Source: Bog-473 sp963787485 (GTDB taxonomy: Bacteria; Actinomycetota; Acidimicrobiia; Acidimicrobiales; RAAP-2). From it: a DNA stretch of 64,000 nucleotides. The translations under genes were made by a program, and so were the position numbers. Positions 1 to 9,577 of this stretch are shown one piece after another. How positions within the stretch are numbered: position 1 is the stretch's first letter; every line of letters begins with the position of its first letter. Location of the stretch: NCBI GenBank assembly GCA_963787485.1, contig CAWBDF010000007.1, positions 372,001-436,000 of the forward strand, written 5' to 3'. The notes beneath the pieces were generated by a model. The model did not search any database. It was not told the DNA's origin and saw nothing but the letters and a program-made list of their open reading frames with translations.

Positions 1-1
1 C

Positions 2-394
2 ACCGAGGTGCTGTACCGGTACTGCTACGCCATGGATCGCATCGACAACGAGCTGGGATACCAGGTGTGGCACCCCGATGGCGTTGCGCACTATGAGGGC
101 ATTTTCGATGGGTCAGGCCGAGAATTCGTCGACTGGGTGCTGGCTCAGCACCGCACGTTCACAGGTACCTCCCATCAGGTAACCAACATCGTGATCGACG
201 TATCCGACGACCGCGCCACGAGCGAGGCGTACGTGACTGCGTGCAACCGCAGCAGAGAGAACGACATCGTCACCCGCGGCCGTTATCTGGACACGTGGTC
301 GCGTCGAAGTGGCGAATGGCGAATCGACGAGCGGCGGTTTCAACAGGACCTTCTCCACATCATCCCTGTCAACGCGTCCTCCTCCGAGCACTGA
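2..394 (+). CDS. SnoaL/NTF2-like protein, 5' end outside window
   Basis: The reading frame is open to the window edge (residues T-E-V-L-Y-R-Y-C before the first GTG), so the true start lies upstream. The pattern YRYCYAMDRID followed by H-P-D-G and a C-terminal strand ending W-R-I-D-E-R-R-F is typical of the SnoaL-like (SnoaL_4) cone-fold family, whose members act as small hydrolases, isomerases or dehydratases or have no known activity. About 130 residues are visible, nearly the full family length, so only a few N-terminal residues are missing. It converges on the cupin gene on the other strand. The specific reaction cannot be told from sequence. Confidence 0.75.
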   Translation, partial: TEVLYRYCYAMDRIDNELGYQVWHPDGVAHYEGIFDGSGREFVDWVLAQHRTFTGTSHQVTNIVIDVSDDRATSEAYVTACNRSRENDIVTRGRYLDTWSRRSGEWRIDERRFQQDLLHIIPVNASSSEH

Positions 395-420
395 AGCGCC
401 CCTGACCGAGCTCTTGGCGC

Positions 421-870
421 CTATTCCTCCGGCACATCCGTCTGATCTGGCCCTGCACCTGCCGAATACCGCATGGCCATGAGCTCCTCCTTGCTGATGA
501 AGACGCCGTTCGCCCGGGCTCGGAAGTTCAAGAACCGGAGGCCTCCGGGACCGGCTCGGAACGAGTAGAGCGTGTAGGCAGGGATGAACGCCGACGAGCC
601 CGGGGTGAGCACTCGACGGCCGAAATGCATCTCGCCTTCGAGCACGAAGACGATCTCGGCCTCGTGGTGCGCGTGAGGGTCAGGACCGCAGTTCGGCTCG
701 AGGATCGCTTCGAACATCTGTAGCTGTTCGGACCCCCCGGGAAAATACATGCGCACGCTGTTGTCGAGCTCGCTTTCGCCAATGCGGTCGCGTAGCGGTC
801 CCGCTGGAATGCGGTCTCGGAGCACGAACGCGGGCGTGTCTTTGAGCATCTGGAATTCGATCCTGGCCAC
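421..870 (-). CDS. single-domain cupin protein
   Basis: This 149-residue protein has one beta-barrel cupin domain. The metal-binding motif is visible around residues 66-78 (D-P-H-A-H-H-E-A-E, then E-G-E-M-H-F-G), followed by the second cupin motif P-G-S-S-A-F-I-P. The start is GTG at 870, preceded by a strong AGGAGG 5 bases upstream. It is the last gene of the minus-strand amidohydrolase operon. Cupins of this kind are dioxygenases, isomerases or binding proteins. Its placement suggests a role in the same catabolic pathway, but the substrate is unknown. Confidence 0.75.
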   Translation of the reverse strand: MARIEFQMLKDTPAFVLRDRIPAGPLRDRIGESELDNSVRMYFPGGSEQLQMFEAILEPNCGPDPHAHHEAEIVFVLEGEMHFGRRVLTPGSSAFIPAYTLYSFRAGPGGLRFLNFRARANGVFISKEELMAMRYSAGAGPDQTDVPEE

Positions 871-960
871 CGTTTCCTCCTGTCCTCCATCGGATGCTCA
901 GATCAGCTCGTGTTCAGGCGCCCCCCGATGGCGGTTCAGCCTGATACCTCTCGGAGGCCC

Positions 961-1689
961 TCACAGGGGCAGCTGGAGAAGCGCGACGCGGGCACCCCCC
1001 GCCCCGGCGATCAGCTCGGGCGTTGCCTGGCCGGCGTCGAGGGGGGCGAATCCGCAGGCCGCCACCGTCGTGTCGTCAACGTCGACCCGGCCGCGGACGA
1101 TCGCCAGGTAGGCACCGGCACCACCGACCGTGGCGCCGGGAAGGCGCTCGCCCTCCTTGAGATCGGCGAGAGCGACACGGAGTTCGTCGGAATCTGCGCA
1201 CAGGTCGCGCCACGATCCGGCCGGCAGGTGCACGCCCTCGAGTTCCCAGGTCCGGTTCCGCCGGGCTCCCGGATCGAGTGCGAGCGAGCGAAGCTCGCGC
1301 CGAAGCTTGTCCTGGGAGTCTGGCATGAAGTGGGCGCCGGTGTCGGTGACCGAGCGCAAGGTCATGAACGCCGCCCCTTGGGCGCCTGTGACCAGAGGTC
1401 CGTAGGGCGTATAGCGGTCGGCGAAGTGCACGACGCCGGGTCTGATCGAGTGCGAGCCGAAATGCCCGCCGCCTCGCACGAACCACTGGAACTGGTCCAC
1501 CCGGTGGAAGTGCACGCCGAGCGTGAAGCTCGGTGCGAACTCGGCGAGAAAGGCCTGATGCGTCGGCTCGCCGTAGCCTTGGACATCGGTCTCGCGGCTA
1601 GACGGCGGACCGAGGAAATGGTGCGTGCCGGCGGGCCGCTCGCCCAGATCAAGCGGCGGCGGTTCGTCGATCCAGCGCACAGCAGACAT
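961..1689 (-). CDS. cupin-like hypothetical protein
   Basis: This 242-residue protein has cupin-like features: L-G-V-H-F-H-R-V-D-Q-F-Q-W-F-V near residues 57-71 gives a His-rich first motif, and G-V-V-H-F-A-D-R-Y-T-P-Y-G-P resembles the second. The C-terminal half (from about residue 150) looks like a second, degenerate barrel, so a bicupin is possible. ATG at 1689 has GGAGAAG upstream. It sits between the NTF2-like gene and the terminal cupin in the same operon. No precise family could be named; the cupin assignment is inference from the histidine pattern. Confidence 0.6.
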   Translation of the reverse strand: MSAVRWIDEPPPLDLGERPAGTHHFLGPPSSRETDVQGYGEPTHQAFLAEFAPSFTLGVHFHRVDQFQWFVRGGGHFGSHSIRPGVVHFADRYTPYGPLVTGAQGAAFMTLRSVTDTGAHFMPDSQDKLRRELRSLALDPGARRNRTWELEGVHLPAGSWRDLCADSDELRVALADLKEGERLPGATVGGAGAYLAIVRGRVDVDDTTVAACGFAPLDAGQATPELIAGAGGARVALLQLPL

Positions 1690-1715
1690 AACCTCGCTTC
1701 TCCCTCCCCGCCGCG

Positions 1716-2066
1716 TCAGATGCGGGATCCTTTGGGCCGAACGTAAATCTCGATCGACCGGACGCGGCCACCGTCGAGCTCGAACAGATCGAGGGCACGC
1801 ATGTGGCCGTCCGCCGTCGGTAGATCGACGAGGGCCACGTATCGCGGGGGGGATTCGAGGATCGTCTCGACCGTGGGACGGGGCTGAATCACGTCGATCG
1901 TCCGCCCGTAGAAGCGCCGTATGGCGTCACGGCCCTCGGCTCGAACGTCCCCGTAGAGCAGTACCGCGTCCTCACTGAACAGATCCGCCACCCCGAGATC
2001 GCCGGCGCGCACCCGAGCGAAGACCTCACGAACGAGGTCGGCACCCCGCAGCTCGGTGTCGGTCAC
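1716..2066 (-). CDS. NTF2-like (nuclear transport factor 2 family) protein
   Basis: This 116-residue protein has an N-terminal helix (L-V-R-E-V-F-A-R-V-R-A-G-D-L), the motif L-F-S-E-D-A-V-L-L-Y, and G-R-D-A-I-R-R-F-Y, which are the usual marks of SnoaL/NTF2-like proteins. The GTG start at 2066 overlaps the stop of the upstream deacylase gene by 4 bases (GTGA), so translation is probably coupled. Members include ketosteroid-isomerase-like enzymes and proteins without known activity. Its place in the operon suggests an isomerase or hydratase step, but this is inference. Confidence 0.75.
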   Translation of the reverse strand: MTDTELRGADLVREVFARVRAGDLGVADLFSEDAVLLYGDVRAEGRDAIRRFYGRTIDVIQPRPTVETILESPPRYVALVDLPTADGHMRALDLFELDGGRVRSIEIYVRPKGSRI

Positions 2067-3778
2067 GAAATCGGCGCGGAGGTGGTATCCACGCCCGAGC
2101 GCAGGAGACGACCCGGCCGGGTACCCACGAGCTCGCCGTGCTCGACGATCGGCTCGCCGTTGACGATGACCGAGGAGATGCCCGTGCTCTCCGCAAAGAG
2201 CCGCTGGGACCCACCCGGCAAGTCGGCGCGCGTGTGAAGCGGGCCGGTCCCGATCTCGTTCTCGTCGAACAGGACGAAATCGGCCCAGGCGCCCTCCTGG
2301 AGGACCCCACGATCACGCACGCCGTAGAGAGCGGCGGGTACCTGCGTGAGCAGGTGCACGGCTTCCTCGGTTCCGAGCAACCCGTGATCGCGGACCGCGT
2401 CCTTGAACAGGTGCGTCGTGTAGGCGAACGTGTCGATCATGTCGAGATGGGCGCCAGCATCGGATGCCCCGACGACGACGCGCTGGTCGCGCAGGACTCG
2501 GCCGCGCGCCTCCCAGTCGGCGTCGGTTTCCACCACCTCGGGGAAGCCGAAGGTGGTGCGCAGGCCGTCGAGGACCGCGATGTCGCAGAGCGCGTCCCAG
2601 GGGGTCTTTCCCTCGCTCCTGGCGATGTCACCCACCTGTCGCCCTTCGTACTTGCGAGTCTCGGGCGTGAAGGAGTCGTGGATCAGGTAGCGTTCCCACC
2701 GCGCCCACCGCGGTTGCGGATCCTGGTCGGCGAAGGGCGCCAGCATGCGGGCCCGTCCCTCGGGACTGCCCATGAGCGCAAGCTTGTCGGCGACGGGCAG
2801 CGCCATGAGCTTGTCCCAGCCCGGCAGCATGTCGAGCACGAAGCCGCTGGCGAAGTTGAACCGCAGTCCGATGGGCATGGGCATGAAGAGTGCCAGGACG
2901 TTGCCGCCGGCGGCCCGAGCCTGATCGCCGATACTCAGCTTCCCCTCGACCTCCTCGGCGTTGCCCGCCGCGGCCCGCAGCACGTTCCAATTGAGGCTCC
3001 GGCCGGCGCGGACCGACATCTGCACCAGGAGCTCGCGGATGTCGTCGGGATAGACCGTGATGCCCGCGTCCGGGACAATTTCGAGCGACGTGCCGTCGAA
3101 CGCGCGGCACACCTCGGCCAGCTGGAGCACCTCGTCGTAGGACGCGTGGCGGGACGGCACCGGCTCTCCGTCCCCGTCGTTGTGCGACTTGGCCAGGCTG
3201 GTCGAAAAGCCGAGGCCACCAGCCGCGAGCCCGGCCCGCAGCAGGCCCTGCATCGCCGCGATCTCCTCGGGCTTCGCTTCCCGCTGTGTCGCCGCTTCGC
3301 CCATGACGAGCCGGCGCATAGCCGAGTGGCCGACCATGAAGCCGATGTTGAGCGCCACGTTGCCTTCCACCCGACCGAGATAGTCAGCCGTGCTCTCCCA
3401 GTCCCACGCCACGGCCGTCTCGAGCGACGCGAGAGGCATGCCCTCCACGCGCGCCAGCATCCGCATCAGGTAGTCGGCCGTGGACGTGCTGAGCGGGGCC
3501 ACGCTGAAGCCACAGTTGCCGGCGAAGACGGTGGTGATCCCGTGCAGGCACGAGGGTGTCAGGTCCGGATCCCAAGCAACCTGGGCGTCGTAGTGGGTGT
3601 GGACGTCTATGAAGCCCGGGGCCACGATGGCGCCATCCACGTCGATGGTCCTCGTCGCCGGCTCGTCGACGGTGCCGACCACAACGATACGCCCGTCTCG
3701 GACCCCGACATCGCCGCCACGGCGCTCTGTTCCCGTGCCGTCGATGATCTGCGCATCGCGCAATGCCAAATCGAGCAT
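2063..3778 (-). CDS. N-acyl-D-amino-acid deacylase family amidohydrolase (copy 1)
   Basis: This 571-residue protein is full length for the D-aminoacylase / Amidohydrolase_3 family, TIM-barrel zinc hydrolases that cut amide bonds of N-acyl-D-amino acids and related compounds. The H-x-H metal motif is at residues 60-62 (F-I-D-V-H-T-H-Y-D), the family's cysteine metal ligand is at about residue 89 (A-G-N-C-G-F-S), and the late aspartate is in G-A-S-D-A-G-A-H-L-D-M. ATG 3778 has AAGGAG 7 bases upstream and lies 4 bases after the stop of the next amidohydrolase. A related cyclic-amide or acyl-hydrolase role is also possible; specificity cannot be read from sequence. Confidence 0.85.
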   Translation of the reverse strand: MLDLALRDAQIIDGTGTERRGGDVGVRDGRIVVVGTVDEPATRTIDVDGAIVAPGFIDVHTHYDAQVAWDPDLTPSCLHGITTVFAGNCGFSVAPLSTSTADYLMRMLARVEGMPLASLETAVAWDWESTADYLGRVEGNVALNIGFMVGHSAMRRLVMGEAATQREAKPEEIAAMQGLLRAGLAAGGLGFSTSLAKSHNDGDGEPVPSRHASYDEVLQLAEVCRAFDGTSLEIVPDAGITVYPDDIRELLVQMSVRAGRSLNWNVLRAAAGNAEEVEGKLSIGDQARAAGGNVLALFMPMPIGLRFNFASGFVLDMLPGWDKLMALPVADKLALMGSPEGRARMLAPFADQDPQPRWARWERYLIHDSFTPETRKYEGRQVGDIARSEGKTPWDALCDIAVLDGLRTTFGFPEVVETDADWEARGRVLRDQRVVVGASDAGAHLDMIDTFAYTTHLFKDAVRDHGLLGTEEAVHLLTQVPAALYGVRDRGVLQEGAWADFVLFDENEIGTGPLHTRADLPGGSQRLFAESTGISSVIVNGEPIVEHGELVGTRPGRLLRSGVDTTSAPIS

Positions 3779-3782
3779 CAGC

Positions 3783-5000
3783 TCACTCCTTCGGGGATTC
3801 GGTGACCAGCGGCTCGGGATCGAGATCGAGCATGCGGATGGCGTTGCCGCGAGTGATCTTGTAAGCCTCGTCCTCGGGAACGCCCTCGAGGACGCTGGTC
3901 AGGTAGTCGTAGGTGTACGGCCAGGTCGAGTCCTGATGCGGGTAGTCGGCCTCAAAGGTGATCTGGTCGACACCAATGGCGTGCCGGGCCTCGACGCCGA
4001 AGGTGTCCTCGAAGAAGCATCCGTAGACGCGCCCGGCGATGTAGCTGCTGGGCGGGTTCTCGAATACCGGATCCATGTTGGCGACGGCATTGCCCATCCG
4101 CCAGATCCGGTCCATCCGCTCGAGCACGTACGGCATCCAGCCGATCTGGCTCTCGGAGAAGGCCAGCTTCAAGTTCGGGTGGCGGGGCAGGTGCCCGGAG
4201 AACACCCAGTCGGTGAAGGCGAGCTGGGCGTTGAAGCTCAGCGTCGACATCCGGACGGCGGACGGCGCGTCGTCGGAACTCGTTGCGATCGTCGACGACG
4301 AGCCGATGTGGATGTTGATCACTGTGCCGGTCTCGTCGCAGGCCTCGATGAAGGGCACCCAGTGGCCACCCTTGTCGTGGATGCTCGGCAGCCCGAGCGC
4401 GGCCGGCAGCTCGGTGAAGGTCACCGCCCTCACACCGCGTGCCGCGTTGCGCCGGACCTCCTCGGCCGCGAGCACCGGATCCCACAGAGGCACGATGCAC
4501 AACGGGATGAGCCGACCGCGGCTCTCGGCCGCCCACTCCTCGACCATCCAGTCGTTGTAGACCTTGATGCAGGCGAGTGCGAGGTCCTTGTCCTTCATCC
4601 ACAGGAACATCTGCCCGGCGAAGCGCACCACGTTGGGAAAGCACAGGGAGCGTTCGATCCGCACCTCGTCGAGATCGGCCAGCCGGTCCTTGACCTGGTA
4701 GCAGCCCGGGCGCATATCCTCGTATTTGACCGGCGTATTCGTCCGCAACGCGGGATCGACCCCCGCGGCCGCCTCGATCTGGAGCACGGCGATCCGAAAG
4801 TCCTCCACGGCCCAGAAGTCGACCTCAGGACCGCTGGTACCCGGGCGGATTCGCTGCCCGGGGAAGCCCGAGCCCATCTCCCAGGGGAGCCGGACGACCT
4901 TCGGTCCGGCGTCACGGAACTTCGCTGGAAGTCGCGACTGCCAGATGTGGGGTGGTTCGATGACGTGGTCATCGACCGAGATGATCCAAGGCAATGCCAT
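3783..5000 (-). CDS. amidohydrolase family protein (amidohydrolase_2, ACMSD-like)
   Basis: This 405-residue TIM-barrel protein belongs to amidohydrolase_2 (Pfam 04909), which contains metal-dependent decarboxylases such as ACMSD and C-C or ester hydrolases. It opens with I-S-V-D-D-H-V-I-E-P-P, a D-x-H where classical members have H-x-H. It has H in V-I-N-I-H-I-G-S and the late F-E-A-D-Y-P-H-Q-D-S-T-W-P (from about residue 349). ATG 5000 was chosen because AAGGAG precedes it; a 75-codon upstream extension is shadow coding. Its start overlaps the acyl-CoA synthetase 3' end by 32 bases. Confidence 0.85.
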   Translation of the reverse strand: MALPWIISVDDHVIEPPHIWQSRLPAKFRDAGPKVVRLPWEMGSGFPGQRIRPGTSGPEVDFWAVEDFRIAVLQIEAAAGVDPALRTNTPVKYEDMRPGCYQVKDRLADLDEVRIERSLCFPNVVRFAGQMFLWMKDKDLALACIKVYNDWMVEEWAAESRGRLIPLCIVPLWDPVLAAEEVRRNAARGVRAVTFTELPAALGLPSIHDKGGHWVPFIEACDETGTVINIHIGSSSTIATSSDDAPSAVRMSTLSFNAQLAFTDWVFSGHLPRHPNLKLAFSESQIGWMPYVLERMDRIWRMGNAVANMDPVFENPPSSYIAGRVYGCFFEDTFGVEARHAIGVDQITFEADYPHQDSTWPYTYDYLTSVLEGVPEDEAYKITRGNAIRMLDLDPEPLVTESPKE

Positions 5001-6558
5001 GTGTCTCCTTCCTCGTTCCCACGTTGCGGCCACCGTTCGGGTCTGCGCTGGCGGCTCCTCGCAGGGCTCGGCGGTCGGGTTTGTTGTTCGGGGTGAGCGG
5101 GATCCGCTCGAGCAGGCGCACGGACCGGGGGAGCTTGTAGGGCGCGAGGCGCTCGCGACCGAACGCGCGCAGCGATTCGGTGGTGACCGTCGCTCCCCGG
5201 CGGGCGACCACTGCTGCCTCGACACGTTCGCCCCACGTCGAGTCGGGCACGCCGATGATCACGACGTCGGCGACGTCGGGATGTGCGGCCAGGACCGCTT
5301 CGATCTCGGCCGGGAAGACGTTCTCACCGCCGGTGATCACCATGTCGGACCGTCTGCCGAGCAAGGTGAGCCAGCCGTTCTCGTCAATGGTGCCGCAGTC
5401 GGCCAGCCGCACCCCGGCTGGCGTGAACGCGGCGGCGGACTCCTCGGGCCGCCCCACGTAGCCCGACGCCTGCCAGGGGCAACGCACCACGACATCGCCC
5501 GGCGTGCCAACCCCGACAGGTGCGCCATCCTCGGCGACGATCGTGATGTGCACACCGGCGACCGGGCGGCCCACCCCGCTGCGGCGACCGGCGACCAGAT
5601 CGGCGTGGCTGACGAGAGTGACCGGTCCGAACTCCGTCGCCCCGTAACCTGTCGAGAGGTGCGCGTTCGGGAGCTCTTCGAGGAGTTGGTCGACGAGCTC
5701 CGGTGCCGAGGCCATTCCACCGAAGCGCACGTCGCGGATGGCGAGCCGGGCATCCTTGAAGCCTGACGCTTCCCGGAGTCGCCGCATGTGGGTCGGAACG
5801 ACCTGCAGGCGCGTGCCGCCATTGCGGAGGATCCGGTCGCACGCTCGTTCAGGATCGAAGCGGGCTTGGACGATCGCCGGTCCCCCGGCATGGAGCGTCG
5901 ACAACAGGCCGGTCAGTAGTCCGACGTGAAAGAACGGAAGGAAGAACAGCTCCACGCCAGAGCCGGCCCGCCCGTGCCCGGCCATGGATGCCGCCCAAAG
6001 CAGCGTGGATCGGTGCGAGAGGATCGCCGCCTTCGGGAGCCCGGTGGTGCCGCCAGTCGGGAAGAGCAATGCCGGCGCCTCCGCCGGGCGCCCCAGCCCT
6101 TCGGTGCAGGTGCCATCGCGCTCGCTCGCGCCGACACGGTCTTCGAGCCGGACCACGGTGCGGTCGGTATCGAGCTCGACGGGCCGCACCGCGCCCGGCA
6201 GGCACGAGAGGCCGTGCTGATCGGCCACGACCGTCGCGGGCCCGAGAATATCGAGGTAAGACTCCAGCTCGGTCGAGGTGAGGGCGGTGTTGAGGGGCGC
6301 GGCGGCGCCGCCGGCGAGCAGCACGGCGATGATGGCGGCGACGTTGGCGGCCGATCCCTCCATGGCGATCCCGACTGCGTCGCCCGGGCCCACGCCTTCC
6401 CGGCGAAGGCGACCAGCGAGCCTCGCGGCGGCGCGCCACAACTCACCGAAGGTGTACGCGCCGGTCTCGTCGGTGATGGCGAGATCGCCACCGCGGTGCG
6501 CCGCGTGAGCCCGGTAGCCACCGAGCAGTCCGATAGGCGGGAGCGGCGTTGCACCCAT
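4969..6558 (-). CDS. class I adenylate-forming acyl-CoA synthetase
   Basis: This 529-residue enzyme activates a carboxylic acid to its CoA thioester through an acyl-adenylate. The P-loop-like motif F-P-T-G-G-T-T-G-L-P-K-A, the A5 motif Y-G-A-T-E-F-G-P and the C-terminal hinge G-W-L-T-L-L-G-R-R-S-D-M-V-I-T-G-G-E-N-V are all visible, as is the catalytic lysine region near the end (L-T-P-N-N-K-P-D-R-R). The start ATG at 6558 overlaps the previous stop by one base (TGATG). It gives the operon an acid-activation step, presumably acting on a product of the neighbouring hydrolases. The acid itself is unknown. Confidence 0.88.
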   Translation of the reverse strand: MGATPLPPIGLLGGYRAHAAHRGGDLAITDETGAYTFGELWRAAARLAGRLRREGVGPGDAVGIAMEGSAANVAAIIAVLLAGGAAAPLNTALTSTELESYLDILGPATVVADQHGLSCLPGAVRPVELDTDRTVVRLEDRVGASERDGTCTEGLGRPAEAPALLFPTGGTTGLPKAAILSHRSTLLWAASMAGHGRAGSGVELFFLPFFHVGLLTGLLSTLHAGGPAIVQARFDPERACDRILRNGGTRLQVVPTHMRRLREASGFKDARLAIRDVRFGGMASAPELVDQLLEELPNAHLSTGYGATEFGPVTLVSHADLVAGRRSGVGRPVAGVHITIVAEDGAPVGVGTPGDVVVRCPWQASGYVGRPEESAAAFTPAGVRLADCGTIDENGWLTLLGRRSDMVITGGENVFPAEIEAVLAAHPDVADVVIIGVPDSTWGERVEAAVVARRGATVTTESLRAFGRERLAPYKLPRSVRLLERIPLTPNNKPDRRALRGAASADPNGGRNVGTRKETHGIALDHLGR

Positions 6559-8270
6559 CACGCAGCCGCGTCCCTCCCGGCCCGCAGGAGGGTCCCCGGT
6601 CGAGCTCCCGTAGGCCGGCCATGCTCGACGAGGGATACCCCGTTGACGAACACGTGGTGGATGCCCTCGGCGGCGGCCACGACGCGTGGGCAACCTCCTG
6701 GCAAGTCGTGCTCGAGACGCTCGGGTCCAGGACGCACCTCGGCGGGGTCGAAGACCACGATGTCAGCGGCCGCACCCTCCCGGAGCTCGCCGCGATCGCG
6801 CAAGCCGTACAGCTGCGCCGGCTCACGCGTCAGCAGCGACACCGCCTGCTCCAAGCTGAGCAGCTTCCGGTCACGCACCCCTTCGCCAAGCAGGCTGGTG
6901 GTGTAGACCGAACCACACATCATGTCCAGGTGCGCGCCGGCATCCGAACCGCCGAGCACGACGAACGGGTCGTTCCACGCCCGCCGGCGCTCCCCCCACA
7001 GCTCGTCCTCGCGTTCGGACCGAGGTGAGCGGAACCCGGCCTCCAGCCGGTCCGCCAGGGCGAGTTCAATCAGGGCATCGACCGGTGTCGTGCCGAGCTC
7101 CTCGGCGATGTCACCGACCGACCGGCCGACGAAGCGCTGGTTGGTCACCTCGAGGGTGTCGGTCAGCTCCATACGATCGATGCTGCGGCCCACGGCGCCG
7201 ACGTAGCCTTCGCCGCTCATGGATCCCTCTCGCAGCCGGCGGCGTGTCTCGTCGTCACTGAGGGCAGCGATGCGCTCGTCCTGGGGAAGGGAGAGCACGC
7301 GCTCCCAGCCGGGCAAGTTCGAGAGGATGACGCCGGACTTGAGCGTGAACCGCAGCCGTTGCGAGTGCGGCAGCATCAGGGCGTAGATACGGGCGCCGGC
7401 GCGCTCGGCCTCGTAGGATGCGGCGACCTGGCGGTCGGTGAACCCGGGGTTCTTGGCGCGCACGTTCAGCACGTTCCAGTTGAGCGCCCGCCCGCTTGCC
7501 AGTGACATGCCGATCATGAGTTCGACCTCTGGCGCGGTGAAGCCATCGACGGAACCCGGTGAGTTCATTTGGACCGCGACGGCCGGGGAATCGGCGACCA
7601 CGGCCGAGAGTCGGAGCAGCTCGTCGTGGGCGGCGAGGCGCGAGGGGACCGGCAGCCCGTCGCCATCGTGGTGGACGACGGCGAGGGACGACGAGAAACC
7701 CAGCGCGCCCGCATCGAGGATCTCGGCAAGGAGCTGCTCCATGACCCGGACGTCGGCCTCGGTCGCCGGTTCCCGCGCCGCCCGGTCACCCATCGCCTCC
7801 CGGCGGATCACCGAATGGCCGGCCAGGAACCCGATGTTCGGCCCCACGTTCCCGCCGATGCGGTCGAGGTACTCGGGGACGGTCTTCCAACTCCAGTCGA
7901 TCCCGGCGCGGATGGCCTCGAGCGGGATGCCCTCCACCCGGGCCATCATCCGCTGGAGGTAATCGACGTTGCCCTCCGACGAGGGAGCCAATGAGAAGCC
8001 GCAATTGCCCGCGATGACCGTCGTGACCCCGTGCGCAGGAGCCGGCGAGAGCGCCGGGTCCCACAGGGCCTGGGCGTCGAAGTGCGTGTGCACGTCAATG
8101 AACCCCGGCGCCACCACGAGACCCTGGGCGTCGACCGTCTCCGCCGCGGCGACGTCGCTTCTCGTCCCGATCCACGCGATCCGGCCGTCGTCCACGAGCA
8201 CGTCTGCGGCGCGGCGCGGCGCCCCGGTGCCGTCGACCACCGTGCCGTTGGTGATCAGCAGCCGGCTCAT
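6558..8270 (-). CDS. N-acyl-D-amino-acid deacylase family amidohydrolase (copy 2)
   Basis: This 570-residue D-aminoacylase-family protein has the H-x-H metal motif at residues 61-63 (I-D-V-H-T-H-F-D), a cysteine metal ligand at about residue 90 (G-N-C-G-F-S-L) and the late G-G-S-D-A-G-A-H-L-D-M. The ATG at 8270 overlaps the stop of the upstream amidohydrolase by 4 bases (ATGA). The 49 codons upstream in the same frame are shadow coding. It clearly differs from the copies at 2063 and 13775, so this is an old paralogue rather than a recent duplication. Confidence 0.86.
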   Translation of the reverse strand: MSRLLITNGTVVDGTGAPRRAADVLVDDGRIAWIGTRSDVAAAETVDAQGLVVAPGFIDVHTHFDAQALWDPALSPAPAHGVTTVIAGNCGFSLAPSSEGNVDYLQRMMARVEGIPLEAIRAGIDWSWKTVPEYLDRIGGNVGPNIGFLAGHSVIRREAMGDRAAREPATEADVRVMEQLLAEILDAGALGFSSSLAVVHHDGDGLPVPSRLAAHDELLRLSAVVADSPAVAVQMNSPGSVDGFTAPEVELMIGMSLASGRALNWNVLNVRAKNPGFTDRQVAASYEAERAGARIYALMLPHSQRLRFTLKSGVILSNLPGWERVLSLPQDERIAALSDDETRRRLREGSMSGEGYVGAVGRSIDRMELTDTLEVTNQRFVGRSVGDIAEELGTTPVDALIELALADRLEAGFRSPRSEREDELWGERRRAWNDPFVVLGGSDAGAHLDMMCGSVYTTSLLGEGVRDRKLLSLEQAVSLLTREPAQLYGLRDRGELREGAAADIVVFDPAEVRPGPERLEHDLPGGCPRVVAAAEGIHHVFVNGVSLVEHGRPTGARPGTLLRAGRDAAA

Positions 8271-9528
8271 GCCCGGACGCGTACGTCGTGCCGGAACAAC
8301 GTCGCTGCGTTCGTGTAGGCCATCAGCTCGGCCTCGTCCTCGCTCACACCCGAGAGCATCTTCTCCATCACCAACTGCGTGTCCGGCCAACTCGAATCGG
8401 CGTGGGGGTAGTCGCACTCGAGAAGGATGTTCTCGACGCCAATGTGCTCGCGCATGGCGACCCCGACGGGATCATCGATGGCGCAGAACCAGAAGTTGCG
8501 GCGCAGCACCTCGGACGGCGTGAGCTCCGGATCGAGCCAACCATCGGGATCGCCCTTGAGCGTGCGGCCGCTGACATAGTCGATCCGCTCGATCACCGCG
8601 GGCACCCAAGTGATGCCGCTCTCGGAGAGCGCGACCCGGAGCCTGGGGTACCGCGAGGCGACCCCTGACCAGACCCAGTCGATAGTTGCCGCCATGGCGT
8701 TGAGCATCACCGAGGTGGCGGCCTCGGCGATCGACGCCTCCGGAGCCGTGATCGGGTTCCACCCGCTGCCACCCACGTGAAGGCAGATCACCGTCTCGGT
8801 CTCCTCGCACGCGGCGAGGAACGGATCCCAGGCGCCACTCTGCAGCGACGGCAGCTTGTGTGCCGACGGGTTCTCGCTGAAGGTGACTGCCTTGAACCCG
8901 CGCGCCGCGTTCCGCCGGATCTCTTGGGCGGCCACATCGGCATCGTTCAACCAGGTGAGCTGGCACGGGATGATCCGGTCGGGGTAGCTGCCCGCCCATA
9001 CTTCAATGTGCCAGTCGTTCCACGCCCTCATCAGCGCGAGCCCGAACTCCTGGTCCTTCAGCCGCGAAAACATGCGTCCGGCGAAGCCGGGGAGGAACGA
9101 AGGAAAACACAGCGAGGCATCAATGCCGGCAATGTCCATGTCAACGATACGCGCGTCAATGTCGAAGCAGCCCCGGCGCATGTCTTCGAACCGCAGGGGG
9201 TCGGTCGTCCACTTGTCCGCCTCGTCGCGTCCGACCACCGCCGAGAGCCCGATGTTGCCCATCCTCCGGCCCTCGAGCAGCCAGTGCTGGTTCCCGAACT
9301 CGTCCTCGACGATGCGGGGGCGCGCTCGGCGAAGCGGTCCGGAAGCCGACCCTCGAAGAGGTCGGGGGGTTCGACGATGTGATCGTCCGCTGATAGAAAC
9401 CGGCGGATGCGTGGCCGCGGTTCGGGATCTGGCAAGAGCGTCACCGGGCGCCGGGGCCCGTTGCTTCCGGGCGCCCATCCAGCGAGAGCGCTGAAGGCGG
9501 TCTTCCTGCCCGCCGAGCTAGCCACCAT
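8267..9528 (-). CDS. amidohydrolase family protein, single-base frameshift
   Basis: This amidohydrolase_2 gene is read in two frames. The N-terminal part starts at ATG 9528 (GGGAGGA upstream) and contains L-S-A-D-D-H-I-V-E-P-P. After E-R-A-P the frame must shift to continue R-I-V-E-D-E-F-G-N. One C appears to be missing from the C run at 9316-9320 (G on the plus strand). Restored, the protein is 420 residues, with the late motif L-E-C-D-Y-P-H-A-D-S-S-W-P. It is the first gene of the operon, so a true frameshift could weaken coupled translation of everything below. A sequencing indel is equally likely or more so. Confidence 0.8.
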
Positions 9529-9577
9529 GATTCCTCCCGTGCCACCAGCCGTGCTGATCGCTCCGTCCCTCGGCGCG

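Noticed and set aside
2138..5096. Long plus-strand ORFs (up to 555 codons) opposite the first deacylase and amidohydrolase
   Set aside because: They are antisense shadows of real genes in GC-rich DNA, with low-complexity Arg/Gly/Pro composition and no domain motifs.
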